Positions 1 to 9,049 of a stretch of DNA of 64,000 nt are shown here, piece after piece (the first letter of the stretch is position 1; every line of letters starts with the position of its first letter). The notes beneath the pieces were generated by a model, which worked only from the letters and a program-made list of their open reading frames with translations, searched no databases and had not been told where the DNA came from. Source of the stretch: an uncultured Lachnospiraceae bacterium. Lineage in GTDB: Bacteria; Bacillota; Clostridia; Lachnospirales; Lachnospiraceae. The DNA lies in the NCBI GenBank assembly GCA_934408585.1, contig CAKRVA010000004.1:103551-167550 (forward strand). The letters are read 5' to 3'. The translations under genes and the position numbers were made by a program.

Positions 1-618
1 GATGTAAATATTCCGGTCGGTGAGGTGTTTACCTCTCCGGTTTTGACAGGTACAGAGGGAATCCTTCATGTGAGCCGGGTATATTTGGGAGAGTTGGAAT
101 ATAAGGATTTGACGCTGCACTTTGAAGACGGAATGATTATGGATTACAACTGTGCAAATTTTGAGAATCCGAAAGATAATAAGAAGTACATGAAGGAAAA
201 TGTGCTGTTTCATCATGATACACTTCCGATTGGAGAATTTGCGATTGGAACAAATACCACAGCATTTGTCATAGCAAGAAAATACCATATCGAAGACAAA
301 CTGCCAATCCTTATTGCAGAGAAAACGGGACCACATTTTGCAGTGGGCGATACCTGCTATTCTTACAGCGAGGATGTGCAGGTTTATAATCCGGATGGAA
401 AAGAAATTATTGCAAAAGACAATGAATGTTCTATAAAACGTAAAGAGGGCAATCAAAAGGCATACTTCCATTGCCATACCGATATTACGATTCCCTATGA
501 TGAACTGGGAGAAATCAGTGTGATAACGAATGAGGAAGAAGTCATTCCTATTATAGTGGAAGGCAGATTTGTGCTGGAGGGCTGCGAGGAATTAAATGAG
601 CCTTTTGGGTTGCAATAG
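1..618 (+). CDS. M29-family aminopeptidase, C-terminal part (partial)
   Basis: The reading frame is open from base 1, so the gene begins upstream of the window and only about 205 C-terminal residues are seen. M29 enzymes (AmpS/AmpT type) are cytoplasmic, dinuclear-metal aminopeptidases that release N-terminal residues from peptides. Family landmarks are visible: a GEFAIGTNT block near the middle, a GPHFAVGD segment that carries a metal-ligand histidine in this family, and an HxD pair (CHTDITIP) near the C-terminus. The stop is followed by a 63-bp gap before purE with no clear terminator. No N-terminal half is available, so full-length integrity cannot be judged. Confidence 0.85.
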   Translation, partial: DVNIPVGEVFTSPVLTGTEGILHVSRVYLGELEYKDLTLHFEDGMIMDYNCANFENPKDNKKYMKENVLFHHDTLPIGEFAIGTNTTAFVIARKYHIEDKLPILIAEKTGPHFAVGDTCYSYSEDVQVYNPDGKEIIAKDNECSIKRKEGNQKAYFHCHTDITIPYDELGEISVITNEEEVIPIIVEGRFVLEGCEELNEPFGLQ

Positions 619-681
619 AGAAGTTAGTTATAGTATTATATTTTTATATGAGATTAAATGTATATTATAGGAGGAAAAACA

Positions 682-1182
682 ATGCCACGGGTAGGAATTG
701 TAATGGGAAGTGATTCGGACCTTAAAATTATGAAAAGTGCGGCATCTATGCTGGAAGAACTGGAAATTGATTATGAAATTTCTATTATTTCCGCACATCG
801 TGAACCGGATGAATTGATTTCATGGGCACGTGGAGCACAGGAAAGAGGAGTAAAGGTTATTATAGCAGGAGCTGGAATGGCAGCCGCATTACCAGGAATG
901 TGTGCAGCGTTATTCCCATTACCGGTAATTGGTGTTCCGTTATCCGGCAAAAATCTGGAAGGAATGGACGCAGTATTTTCCATTATGCAGATGCCACCCG
1001 GAATTCCGGTTGCAACCGTAGCAATTGATGGAGCAAAAAATGCCGCAATTCTTGCTGCAAAAATTCTTGCCGTAAGTGATGAAGAAGTTTTGGAACGGGT
1101 AGAAATGTATACCAAGAGCCTGAAAGAACAGGTAATCGCCAAGAATGAGAAACTGCAGGCAGTTGGATATAAAGACTATTAA
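682..1182 (+). CDS. purE: PurE, N5-carboxyaminoimidazole ribonucleotide mutase
   Basis: This is a 166-residue class I PurE, which moves the carboxyl group of N5-CAIR to C4 in de novo purine synthesis. The start is set at the ATG at 682 because a good AGGAGG lies just before it; an in-frame ATG at 658 would place that site inside the coding region. The GSDSD motif is at residues 9-13 and the SAHR motif at about 38-41, both hallmarks of the active site. It is the first gene of a tight purE-purM-purN-purD cluster, 21 bp before purM. No PurK is seen in the window, so whether the cell supplies N5-CAIR or uses CO2 directly is not decided here. Confidence 0.97.
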   Translation: MPRVGIVMGSDSDLKIMKSAASMLEELEIDYEISIISAHREPDELISWARGAQERGVKVIIAGAGMAAALPGMCAALFPLPVIGVPLSGKNLEGMDAVFSIMQMPPGIPVATVAIDGAKNAAILAAKILAVSDEEVLERVEMYTKSLKEQVIAKNEKLQAVGYKDY

Positions 1183-1203
1183 AAATCGTAAGAGGAGAAT
1201 ATT

Positions 1204-2229
1204 ATGGATTACAAAACAGCAGGTGTGGATATTGAAGCAGGATATGAATCAGTAGAACTGATGAAGAAATATGTGAAAGGAACAATGCGTCCGGAAGTAT
1301 TGGGCGGCCTTGGCGGTTTTTCCGGTGCGTTTTCATTATCAGAGATTAAGAAAATGGAAGATCCTGTTCTGTTGTCCGGAACCGATGGATGTGGAACAAA
1401 GGTAAAGCTGGCATTTCTTATGGACAAGCATGACACAATAGGAATTGATGCCGTAGCAATGTGTGTAAATGATGTGGCATGTGCCGGTGGAGAATCTTTG
1501 TTTTTCCTGGATTATATTGCATGTGGCAAGAATTATCCTGAAAAGATTGCAACGATTGTCAAAGGTGTGGCAGAAGGCTGTAAGCAGGCAGGAGCAGCAC
1601 TGATTGGTGGTGAAACCGCAGAACATCCCGGACTGATGCCCGAAGATGAGTACGACTTGGCAGGATTTGCGGTAGGAGTCGTAGACCGTAAAGATTTAAT
1701 TACCGGAGCATCCATTCAGCCGGGTGATACGTTAATCGGTATTGCATCCTCCGGGGTACATAGCAATGGATTTTCGCTGGTTCGTAAAGTGTTTGAAATG
1801 ACGAAGGAATCGTTAGAAAAGTATTACGATGAATTGGGAACAACGTTAGGAGAGGCACTGATTGCTCCTACGAAGATTTATGTAAAAACATTGAAAGCAA
1901 TTAAGGATGCCGGCGTAACGGTAAAAGGCTGCAGTCATATTACCGGTGGCGGCTTCTATGAAAATATTCCGAGAATGTTGCCGGATGGCGTACGTGCCGA
2001 AATTCAAAAAGACAGTTATCCGGTACTTCCGATTTTTAAATTGTTGCAGAAGACCGGAAATATTGCAGAGCAGATGATGTACAATACGTTTAACATGGGA
2101 CTTGGTATGGTACTTGCGGTAAGACCTGAGGATAAAGATACGGTACTCAAGGCCATTGCATCTGCAGGAGAAGAGGGTTATGTAGTAGGAACCGTAGTTG
2201 CAGGCGAGAAAGGTGTGGACTTATGCTAA
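1204..2229 (+). CDS. purM: PurM, phosphoribosylformylglycinamidine cyclo-ligase (AIR synthetase)
   Basis: The 341-residue protein has the full length of the family. It closes FGAM to AIR with ATP in the fifth step of purine synthesis. The glycine-rich segment LGGLGGFSGAF near residue 35 and the DGCGTKVKLA block near residue 60 are typical of PurM. So are the VNDV segment, the GGETAEHPG motif and the SSGVHSNGFSL motif. An AGAGGAG ribosome site precedes the ATG. The 3' end overlaps purN by 7 bp, which suggests translational coupling. Confidence 0.97.
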   Translation: MDYKTAGVDIEAGYESVELMKKYVKGTMRPEVLGGLGGFSGAFSLSEIKKMEDPVLLSGTDGCGTKVKLAFLMDKHDTIGIDAVAMCVNDVACAGGESLFFLDYIACGKNYPEKIATIVKGVAEGCKQAGAALIGGETAEHPGLMPEDEYDLAGFAVGVVDRKDLITGASIQPGDTLIGIASSGVHSNGFSLVRKVFEMTKESLEKYYDELGTTLGEALIAPTKIYVKTLKAIKDAGVTVKGCSHITGGGFYENIPRMLPDGVRAEIQKDSYPVLPIFKLLQKTGNIAEQMMYNTFNMGLGMVLAVRPEDKDTVLKAIASAGEEGYVVGTVVAGEKGVDLC

Positions 2230-2849
2230 AAGTTGGCATTCTTGCAGCAGGCGGCGGAACGAATCTGCAGGCAATTATTGATGCAGTAGAACAGAAGAAA
2301 ATTACGGACGTGGAATTGTCCTTTGTCCTTAGTAACAAGCCGAATGTAAAGGCATTGGAACGTGCTAAAAAGCATGGTATTAAGGATATTGTGGTTGATA
2401 TGAAGTCCTTTGAAAGCCGAGAAGCTTTTGAGAGGGTTCTGATTGATACTATCGATGCAGAAAAACCGGATTTGATTGTTCTGGCGGGTATGATGATTAT
2501 GATGCCGATAGAACTGATTCGGAAATATCCAAACCGTATCATTAATGTACATCCGGCATTGATTCCATCGTTCTGTGGAAAAGGATTTTATGGAATCCGT
2601 CCACATGAAGCAGTATTAAAGAGTGGTGTCAAAGTAACGGGCGCAACCGTGCATTTCGTAGATGAAGTCTATGATCATGGTGCAATTATTATGCAGAAAG
2701 CAGTTGATGTAAAAAATGGTGATACGCCGGAAATGCTGCAGCATCGTGTCATGGAAGAAGCAGAATGGCAGATTCTGCCAAAGACCATTGATTTGATTGC
2801 ACATCAGAAAGTGCAGGTAGTGGATGGAATTGCCATCGTACAGGAATAA
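2223..2849 (+). CDS. purN: PurN, phosphoribosylglycinamide formyltransferase
   Basis: The 208-residue folate-dependent GAR transformylase transfers a formyl group from 10-formyl-THF to GAR. The N-terminus has the GGGTNLQAI phosphate-binding loop. The catalytic segment NVHPALIPSF (about residues 106-115) holds the Asn and His of the family, and the downstream VTGATVHFVDEVYDHG carries the conserved Asp. It starts inside the last codons of purM and ends 16 bp before purD. The gene order matches the pathway and suggests one transcript. Confidence 0.97.
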   Translation: MLKVGILAAGGGTNLQAIIDAVEQKKITDVELSFVLSNKPNVKALERAKKHGIKDIVVDMKSFESREAFERVLIDTIDAEKPDLIVLAGMMIMMPIELIRKYPNRIINVHPALIPSFCGKGFYGIRPHEAVLKSGVKVTGATVHFVDEVYDHGAIIMQKAVDVKNGDTPEMLQHRVMEEAEWQILPKTIDLIAHQKVQVVDGIAIVQE

Positions 2850-2865
2850 CATACTGGAGGAAGAG

Positions 2866-4137
2866 ATGAAAGTTTTAATTGTAGGCAGTGGCGGAAGAGA
2901 ACATGCAATTGCTACCAGCGTAGCAAAAAGCAGTAAGGTAGATAAGATTTATTGCGCACCAGGAAATGCAGGAATCGGCTTGATTGCAGAATGTGTTCCA
3001 ATTGGGGCAATGGAATTCGATAAAATTGTTGCATTTGCAAAAGAAAAGGAAATCGACCTGACTATAGTAGGAATGGATGACCCTCTGGTAGGAGGCTTGG
3101 TGGATGAATTGGAAAAAGCAGGATTACGTGCATTCGGACCTCGTAAGAATGCAGCAATTCTTGAAGGAAGTAAAGCATTTTCCAAGGATTTGATGAAGAA
3201 ATACCATATTCCTACGGCGGCATATGAGAACTTTGACAATGCAGAAGAAGCTCTGGCATATCTGGAAACGGCATCTTTTCCAATCGTATTAAAGGCAGAC
3301 GGGCTGGCACTTGGAAAAGGCGTGTTAATCTGTAATACATTGGAAGAGGCACAGGAAGGTGTGAAATCCATCATGCTGGACAAGCATTTTGGAAGTGCCG
3401 GAAACCGTATGGTTATTGAAGAGTTTATGACAGGACGTGAAGTTTCTGTTTTGTCTTATGTGGATGGAAAGACCATTAAGACAATGACATCGGCACAGGA
3501 TCATAAGCGTGCCGGGGATGGTGATACCGGTCTGAATACCGGTGGTATGGGAACTTTTTCCCCAAGTCCGTTCTATACAAAAGAAGTGGATGATTTCTGT
3601 AAGAAGTATATCTATCAGGCAACCGTTGATGCGATGGCAAGTGAAGGCAGACCATTCAAAGGAATCATCTTTTTTGGACTGATGCTGACACCGCAGGGAC
3701 CGAAGGTGCTTGAATACAATGCCCGGTTTGGAGATCCCGAAGCGCAGGTAGTGCTTCCGAGAATGAAAAATGATATTATTGAGGTAATGGAAGCATGTAT
3801 CGATGGTACATTAGACCAGATAGACCTTCAGTTTGAGGATAATGCAGCCGTATGTGTGGTACTGGCATCCGAAGGGTATCCGGTAAAATATGAAAAAGGA
3901 TTTTTAATCCATGGACTTGAAAAGTTTGAGAATCAGGAGAATTACTTCTGTTTTCATGCAGGAACAAAGCAGACTCCGGAGGGAATTGTAACAAACGGAG
4001 GAAGAGTTCTAGGAATTACAGCGAAGGGAAAAGATTTAAAGGAAGCGCGAAAGAATGCTTACGCTGCAACCGAATGGATTACCTTCGAAAATAAATATAT
4101 GCGTCACGATATCGGAAAGGCAATTGATGAGGCTTAA
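2866..4137 (+). CDS. purD: PurD, phosphoribosylamine-glycine ligase
   Basis: This 423-residue ATP-grasp enzyme joins phosphoribosylamine and glycine. The ATG at 2866 is chosen because it follows a CTGGAGGAAGAG ribosome site and gives the canonical N-terminus MKVLIVGSGGREHA. The longer in-frame start at 2824 would lie within purN. Family motifs seen include LKADGLALGKGV, the ATP-grasp lid region, GLNTGGMGTFSP, and EYNARFGDPEAQ with metal ligands. It is the last gene of the pur cluster; the next gene follows after only 27 bp. Confidence 0.97.
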   Translation: MKVLIVGSGGREHAIATSVAKSSKVDKIYCAPGNAGIGLIAECVPIGAMEFDKIVAFAKEKEIDLTIVGMDDPLVGGLVDELEKAGLRAFGPRKNAAILEGSKAFSKDLMKKYHIPTAAYENFDNAEEALAYLETASFPIVLKADGLALGKGVLICNTLEEAQEGVKSIMLDKHFGSAGNRMVIEEFMTGREVSVLSYVDGKTIKTMTSAQDHKRAGDGDTGLNTGGMGTFSPSPFYTKEVDDFCKKYIYQATVDAMASEGRPFKGIIFFGLMLTPQGPKVLEYNARFGDPEAQVVLPRMKNDIIEVMEACIDGTLDQIDLQFEDNAAVCVVLASEGYPVKYEKGFLIHGLEKFENQENYFCFHAGTKQTPEGIVTNGGRVLGITAKGKDLKEARKNAYAATEWITFENKYMRHDIGKAIDEA

Positions 4138-4164
4138 TCAGTAGGCTGCAGAAAGGAATTGCAT

Positions 4165-4638
4165 ATGGATATACAAAGACATAGGCGTATTTCATTAGAT
4201 GGACTAAAGAGACCGACAATATGCAGGGAATGTGGAGGTATTCTGGTTTACCGCGGACTTGGCGAGTATGTATGTGAAGACTGCGGGAAGAAGGAATATG
4301 ATGATTATGGTCTGGTAAGAGAATATCTGGAAGCCCATAAGGGAGCGAATGTCGCAGAAATTTCAGAACGCACCGGAGTATCGCATAAGGCAATCCGGGA
4401 CATGATAAAAGATCAGCGTTTTGAACTGGTGGAAAACCGGGGAGGATATCTTCGCTGTGAAATTTGCGGTGAAAATATAAGAACCGGCCGGTTGTGTCAG
4501 AAGTGCGAAATTGAGTACCACAGACAGATTGAAGCAGAAGCAAGACAGAACCGTAACAACTTTAAGAACATTTCGGTATATAGCGGTGAAAAGAATGAGG
4601 GAGACATTGGACGGAAACGTTTTGAGAGATACAGATAG
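4165..4638 (+). CDS. YvyF-like zinc-ribbon/HTH protein
   Basis: The 157-residue protein has two cysteine pairs in the first 45 residues (CxxC, CxxC), a central helix-turn-helix-like stretch (AEISERTGVSHKAIRDMIKD), then a second zinc ribbon (CxxC, CxxC) near residue 100. This arrangement matches the YvyF flagellar-operon protein family of Firmicutes, whose role in motility-gene control is not well defined. GAAAGGA sits before the ATG; a TTG two codons upstream is possible. No flagellar gene lies nearby, so the flagellar label is a family inference only. It lies 16 bp upstream of the SH3b membrane protein gene. Confidence 0.75.
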   Translation: MDIQRHRRISLDGLKRPTICRECGGILVYRGLGEYVCEDCGKKEYDDYGLVREYLEAHKGANVAEISERTGVSHKAIRDMIKDQRFELVENRGGYLRCEICGENIRTGRLCQKCEIEYHRQIEAEARQNRNNFKNISVYSGEKNEGDIGRKRFERYR

Positions 4639-4654
4639 AAAGGTGTGGAGTGTT

Positions 4655-5953
4655 ATGAAAAAAGGATTATTGGGATTGTTGACTGCAGTTATGGTATTTG
4701 GATTTTCTACCATTTCATGCTTTGCAGCAACCGGAACAGTTACTGCACAGACAGCTAAAATCAGAGAAAAAGCAAGCACCGAGAGCAGCGTGGTTGCTTC
4801 TACTGCAAAAGGCAGCAAAGTAGATATTGTGGGAGCTGAAAAGGACAGTTCCGGAACAGTCTGGTATAAAGTACCTGTTGCAGGCGGCTCTTATGGATAT
4901 GTGCGTAGTGATTTGATTGAAACAAGTGATAATATTGAGGTGAACAGTGCTCAGCCTGCAGCAACACAGGCACCTGCGGAAAAACCTGCGGCTACGGTTC
5001 CGACTTCAATTGGAGAGCAGCAGGCAACCGTAAAGTGTGATACAAATGTAAAAATCCGTTCCGGCGCATCCACTTCTCATGATGTCGTAACCAGTCTTCC
5101 AAATGGTACTGCAATTACACTGATTGGGGAAGCAAATGATGCCGCAGGAAACAAGTGGTATCAGTTGAGATGCAATTATAATAATAAGGACATTGAAGGA
5201 TATATCCGTTCAGATCTGATTACGATTGGGGCACCGGCAGGAAGCAGTGAAGAAGCACCGCAGGAGACAGAAACTCCGGCAGACGGAGAACAGCCTGCTG
5301 ATGCAGAAACAGAAAATCCGGAGGAAACACAGGAGCCGGAACAGGAAGAAGTTCCGGAAGAACCGGTAGAAGAACATAATGATTATGAAATCGTATATCT
5401 GGAAGATACAAATGCACCAGGAGAATTTCACTATTATCTGTATGATAACCTGGATGGAACCAGAAGAAATGTTGAAGATTTGTTGAATGCAGTTTCTGTT
5501 TCCAATGAGAATATCAATATTATGCAGAAGGAAGCATCGCGTGCAAAGATTATCATTATTGTTCTGGCAGTTGTTGTAGTATTATTGTTTGCAGCATTGA
5601 CCATCCTGTTTATTAAGCTTCGTGGAGCAAATGAATACGAATATGAAGATTATGAGGATGAAGAAGAGGACGAAATCGAAGAACCTGCTCCGGCACCAAG
5701 AAGACGACGGGTACGGGAAGAGGAAGAATATGAACGTCCGGTAAGAAGAGAACGATATGAAGAACCGGAAAGAGAAAGACGTACGGAAAGACGCCCGGTA
5801 AGAGAAGAGCGTACCGTAGAAAGAGAGCGGGTACAGGAAAAGGCAGCACCTGCGGAAAAACCGGAACGCGCACCAAGAAAGGCACAGAATTTCCTGACGG
5901 ATGATGATGAGTTTGAATTTGAATTTTTGAATATGGACGATAAAGATTTATAG
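4655..5953 (+). CDS. Signal-peptide protein with two SH3b domains, one membrane segment and a charged cytoplasmic tail
   Basis: Start at 4655, with a purine-rich site before it, gives a clear signal peptide ending near CFA-ATG. Two SH3b domains follow (about residues 25-90 and 118-190), each with the KIRxxAS...V pattern and a GYxRSDLI ending; such domains usually bind peptidoglycan. Next comes a Glu/Pro-rich linker, a short conserved-looking segment, one transmembrane helix at about 297-322, and a 110-residue tail. The tail is dense in Glu, Arg and Pro. The SH3b part should therefore face the wall and the charged tail the cytoplasm. A hairpin terminator follows. The function is unknown; a wall-to-cytoplasm sensor or anchor is an inference. 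Confidence 0.8.
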   Translation: MKKGLLGLLTAVMVFGFSTISCFAATGTVTAQTAKIREKASTESSVVASTAKGSKVDIVGAEKDSSGTVWYKVPVAGGSYGYVRSDLIETSDNIEVNSAQPAATQAPAEKPAATVPTSIGEQQATVKCDTNVKIRSGASTSHDVVTSLPNGTAITLIGEANDAAGNKWYQLRCNYNNKDIEGYIRSDLITIGAPAGSSEEAPQETETPADGEQPADAETENPEETQEPEQEEVPEEPVEEHNDYEIVYLEDTNAPGEFHYYLYDNLDGTRRNVEDLLNAVSVSNENINIMQKEASRAKIIIIVLAVVVVLLFAALTILFIKLRGANEYEYEDYEDEEEDEIEEPAPAPRRRRVREEEEYERPVRRERYEEPERERRTERRPVREERTVERERVQEKAAPAEKPERAPRKAQNFLTDDDEFEFEFLNMDDKDL

Positions 5954-5964
5954 AAATACGTAGG

Positions 5965-5992
5965 AAAAGGAATAGCATCTGCTATTCCTTTT
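5965..5992 (+). terminator. Hairpin after the SH3b gene
   Basis: A perfect 13-bp inverted repeat (AAAAGGAATAGCA / TGCTATTCCTTTT) with a 2-base formal loop sits between the SH3b gene and clpC. The A-rich and U-rich arms let it work on either strand. Confidence 0.75.
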
Positions 5993-6048
5993 ATGCAAAA
6001 ATATAGTTATAGTTTCCGATAGCGGACAGTGATATGGAGGAAATTAAA

Positions 6049-8493
6049 ATGTGGTCAGGTGAATGGACAAAAAATGCAGAGAATGCATTGTCACTGGCAG
6101 AAAAAGCAGCAACAAAATTACATGCAGGGTATGTAGGAACAGAACATATTCTGGTGGGACTGTTAAAAGAAAAGACGGGAGTTGCAGCAAAGGTCCTTGA
6201 AGATAATGGAATTGAAGAACAAAAAGTTATGGAGATGATACAGGATCTCATTACTCCGGAGGGGAATGTAGCGGTAAAAGAACGCGGCAACTTTTCACCA
6301 AGGGCGCAGGCAGTATTGGAAGAGGCGGAGGTGCAGGCAGAACGTTTCCATGCGAAAGCAGTAGGTACCGAGCATATTCTGCTTGCATTAATTAAAGATG
6401 TAGAAAATGTGGCAGCCCGTCTTTTAAATACATTGGGCGTTCCGGCGCAAAAGGTATATATTGATACCCTGATAGCAATCGGACAGGACCCGTCCCTCTA
6501 TAAAGAAGATTTTGCAAAAAAATCAAATAAAAGAAAACAACCTTCTACGTTGGATCAGTATAGCAGAGATTTAACAGCCCTTGCTGCGGAAGGTAAATTA
6601 GACCCGGTAGTCGGACGTGAAAATGAAATAAAGAGAGTTATCGAAATTCTGAGCCGCAGAACGAAGAACAATCCCTGCCTGATTGGGGAACCCGGTGTGG
6701 GAAAAACGGCAGTGGTCGAAGGACTTGCCAGCAAAATAGCATCGGGGGATGTTCCTTTTACGGTACAGAATAAGCGTCTGCTGACACTGGATTTATCCGG
6801 TATGGTTGCCGGTTCCAAATATCGTGGTGAATTTGAAGAGCGAATTAAGCGTGTTATCCGTGAAGTGCAGGAAGATGGCAATGTTATCCTATTTCTGGAT
6901 GAGCTTCATACAATAATCGGTGCAGGTGGTGCAGAAGGAGCAATTGATGCATCCAATATTCTGAAGCCTTCTCTGGCAAGAGGAGAACTCCAGCTGATTG
7001 GTGCAACAACCATTTCGGAATATCATAAGTATGTGGAGAAGGATGCTGCCCTGGAACGGCGTTTTCAACCGGTTAATGTGGAAGAGCCAAGCAAAGAAGA
7101 AACATTAAATATTTTGAAAGGAATTGCCTATAAGTATGCGGATCATCATCGGGTAGTGATTACCGACGAAGCGCTGCAGGCTGCAGTGAATCTTTCGGAA
7201 CGTTATATCAATGACCGGAATCTTCCGGACAAAGCCATTGATTTGATTGATGAAGCATCTGCAGCAGTGCGTTTGAAAAATACAAGCGTACCGGTTGTAT
7301 TAAAGAATTTACAGGAACAACTGAAAGATATGGATGCACAGCTGGAAGAATTTATGAAACAGGGAAATCTCGAAGAAGCATCCAATCTGAGAAAAGAACA
7401 GGAACAGCTTTTAAAGAAGTATCAACGGGAAGAGAAGAAATATCACAAAAAGCAGTCAGAAACACAACTCAAAGTGGGGGAAGAGGATATTGCTGAGGTG
7501 GTTTCTACCTGGACAAAAATTCCGGTCAGCAAATTGAATGAAAAAGAAAGTGATCGTTTGTTACGTCTGGAAAAAGTACTTCATAAACGTGTCATCGGAC
7601 AGGAAGAAGCGGTAAATGCAGTTTCCCGTGCAATTCGACGTGGAAGGGTCGGACTTCAGGATCCGAACCGGCCGATTGGTTCCTTCTTATTCCTCGGACC
7701 GACTGGTGTGGGAAAAACGGAGCTCAGCAAAGCACTGGCAGAAGCAATGTTTGGTTCAGAAAGTGCACTGATTCGTGTAGATATGTCAGAATATATGGAA
7801 GGTCATTCCGTATCCAAGATGATTGGTTCACCTCCGGGATATGTCGGATTTGAAGAAGGTGGACAGCTGAGTGAAAAAATACGGAAGAATCCATATTCCG
7901 TTGTATTGTTTGATGAAATTGAAAAAGCACATCCCGATGTATTTAACGTTTTGTTGCAGGTGTTGGATGATGGACATATTACGGACTCCAAGGGACGGAA
8001 GGTGAGCTTTAAAAACACCATTCTGATTATGACCTCCAATGCAGGTGCGCAGAGGATTGTATCTCCGAAAAACCTCGGATTTTTTACAGATACCACAAAA
8101 GAACAGGATTACGAGAAAATGAAAAGTGGTGTCATGGATGAGGTAAAAAAGCTGTTTAAGCCGGAGTTTATCAACCGTATTGATGATATTATCGTATTCA
8201 AAACGTTGGAAAAGAAAGAGATGCTGCAAATTGTCCAGCTTCTGAGTGAGAATCTGGCAGCAAGGTGCATGAAGCAGATGCAGATAAAACTGCAGTTCAG
8301 CAGTGCACTCAAAGAACATCTGGTGGAGAAGTATGCCGATTATAAAATGGGGGCAAGACCTTTAAAACGTGCAATTCAGAATCAGGTGGAGGACCTGCTT
8401 GCAGAAAAGATTCTGGAAGGAAAAATCCATGCAGGGGACAAAGTACTTGTAGGGTTCCGAAAAGGTGAGATTTCCTTTGACGTTAAAAACTAA
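6049..8493 (+). CDS. clpC: ClpC-type AAA+ unfoldase
   Basis: The 814-residue protein is an HSP100 ATPase that unfolds substrates for the ClpP protease. Start 6049 is preferred since ATGGAGGA upstream serves as its ribosome site; an in-frame ATG at 6034 overlaps that site. Two N-terminal Clp repeats occupy about residues 1-145. The first AAA+ module has Walker A GEPGVGKTA, Walker B FLDELH and the GAGGAEGA loop. A coiled middle domain spans about 400-480. The second module has GPTGVGKTE, a GYVG pore segment and FDEIEKAHPDV. No ctsR, mcsA or mcsB gene is adjacent, unlike Bacillus clpC operons. Confidence 0.95.
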   Translation: MWSGEWTKNAENALSLAEKAATKLHAGYVGTEHILVGLLKEKTGVAAKVLEDNGIEEQKVMEMIQDLITPEGNVAVKERGNFSPRAQAVLEEAEVQAERFHAKAVGTEHILLALIKDVENVAARLLNTLGVPAQKVYIDTLIAIGQDPSLYKEDFAKKSNKRKQPSTLDQYSRDLTALAAEGKLDPVVGRENEIKRVIEILSRRTKNNPCLIGEPGVGKTAVVEGLASKIASGDVPFTVQNKRLLTLDLSGMVAGSKYRGEFEERIKRVIREVQEDGNVILFLDELHTIIGAGGAEGAIDASNILKPSLARGELQLIGATTISEYHKYVEKDAALERRFQPVNVEEPSKEETLNILKGIAYKYADHHRVVITDEALQAAVNLSERYINDRNLPDKAIDLIDEASAAVRLKNTSVPVVLKNLQEQLKDMDAQLEEFMKQGNLEEASNLRKEQEQLLKKYQREEKKYHKKQSETQLKVGEEDIAEVVSTWTKIPVSKLNEKESDRLLRLEKVLHKRVIGQEEAVNAVSRAIRRGRVGLQDPNRPIGSFLFLGPTGVGKTELSKALAEAMFGSESALIRVDMSEYMEGHSVSKMIGSPPGYVGFEEGGQLSEKIRKNPYSVVLFDEIEKAHPDVFNVLLQVLDDGHITDSKGRKVSFKNTILIMTSNAGAQRIVSPKNLGFFTDTTKEQDYEKMKSGVMDEVKKLFKPEFINRIDDIIVFKTLEKKEMLQIVQLLSENLAARCMKQMQIKLQFSSALKEHLVEKYADYKMGARPLKRAIQNQVEDLLAEKILEGKIHAGDKVLVGFRKGEISFDVKN

Positions 8494-8543
8494 ATAGTTT
8501 ATACTGAGGATAGCAAATGTACAAATCAGGAGGAAGTTACAAA

Positions 8544-8954
8544 ATGGCGGTTGTAGATGAATTGATTCGAAAAGAAACAGACGATACCATCAGTTTTGGA
8601 AATCATTTATTGGCAGATAAGAAGAAACTGGAGGATTTTGAATTTGACGGGAATCTTTATAAAGTAAAAACTTTCCAGACAATGACGAAGCTGGAGAGAA
8701 ATGGATTGTTTGTTTATGAATCGGTACCTGGAACAAGCGTATTTCATTTTCATGAAACTTTTGAAGGGGTAGATTTTTCAGTGTCTGGTGCGGAAGATGC
8801 ACAGATTACGTTAGGATTGTGTGAAGATACCGAATATGAGGTATTCGTAAACGGAAAGAGCACCGGAAAAATGAGCACGAACCTTGGTGGAAAATTAAAC
8901 ATCAGTGTGGAACTCGAAGGTGCTGAAGAAGTTCATATAAAAGTAGTTCGATAA
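8544..8954 (+). CDS. Conserved protein of unknown function between clpC and radA
   Basis: A 136-residue soluble protein without signal peptide or membrane helix. Start 8544 follows a strong CAGGAGGAAG; the in-frame ATG at 8517 would put this site inside the gene. The sequence is rich in beta-strand-like alternation, and its C-terminal half reads like a small beta-sandwich (EYEVFVNGKSTGKM...). Similar proteins in this position in Lachnospiraceae have been labelled endosialidase in databases. I recall this only loosely and see no sialidase motif, so no function is assigned. A hairpin lies right after the stop. Confidence 0.75.
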   Translation: MAVVDELIRKETDDTISFGNHLLADKKKLEDFEFDGNLYKVKTFQTMTKLERNGLFVYESVPGTSVFHFHETFEGVDFSVSGAEDAQITLGLCEDTEYEVFVNGKSTGKMSTNLGGKLNISVELEGAEEVHIKVVR

Positions 8955-8965
8955 AATCAGTTTTC

Positions 8966-8996
8966 AAACGCTGTTCTGTTTGACAGAACAGCGTTT
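8966..8996 (+). terminator. Hairpin terminator candidate before radA
   Basis: A perfect 14-bp stem (AAACGCTGTTCTGT / ACAGAACAGCGTTT) with a 3-base loop. No long T-run follows. A second short stem (GTGTG...CACAC, about 9004-9022) followed by CATTTTT lies just downstream and may complete termination. Confidence 0.65.
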
Positions 8997-9049
8997 CGTT
9001 CTTGTGTGCCTGTGGACACACATTTTTACTCCAGATAGGTGAGGTGTTT

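Noticed and set aside
619..681. Possible purine riboswitch before purE
   Set aside because: The gap is only 63 bp, AT-rich, with no paired-stem pattern or terminator; a riboswitch aptamer would not fit.
8517..8543. Longer start for the small gene after clpC
   Set aside because: The AGGAGG site lies inside this extension, so the ATG at 8544 is the better start.
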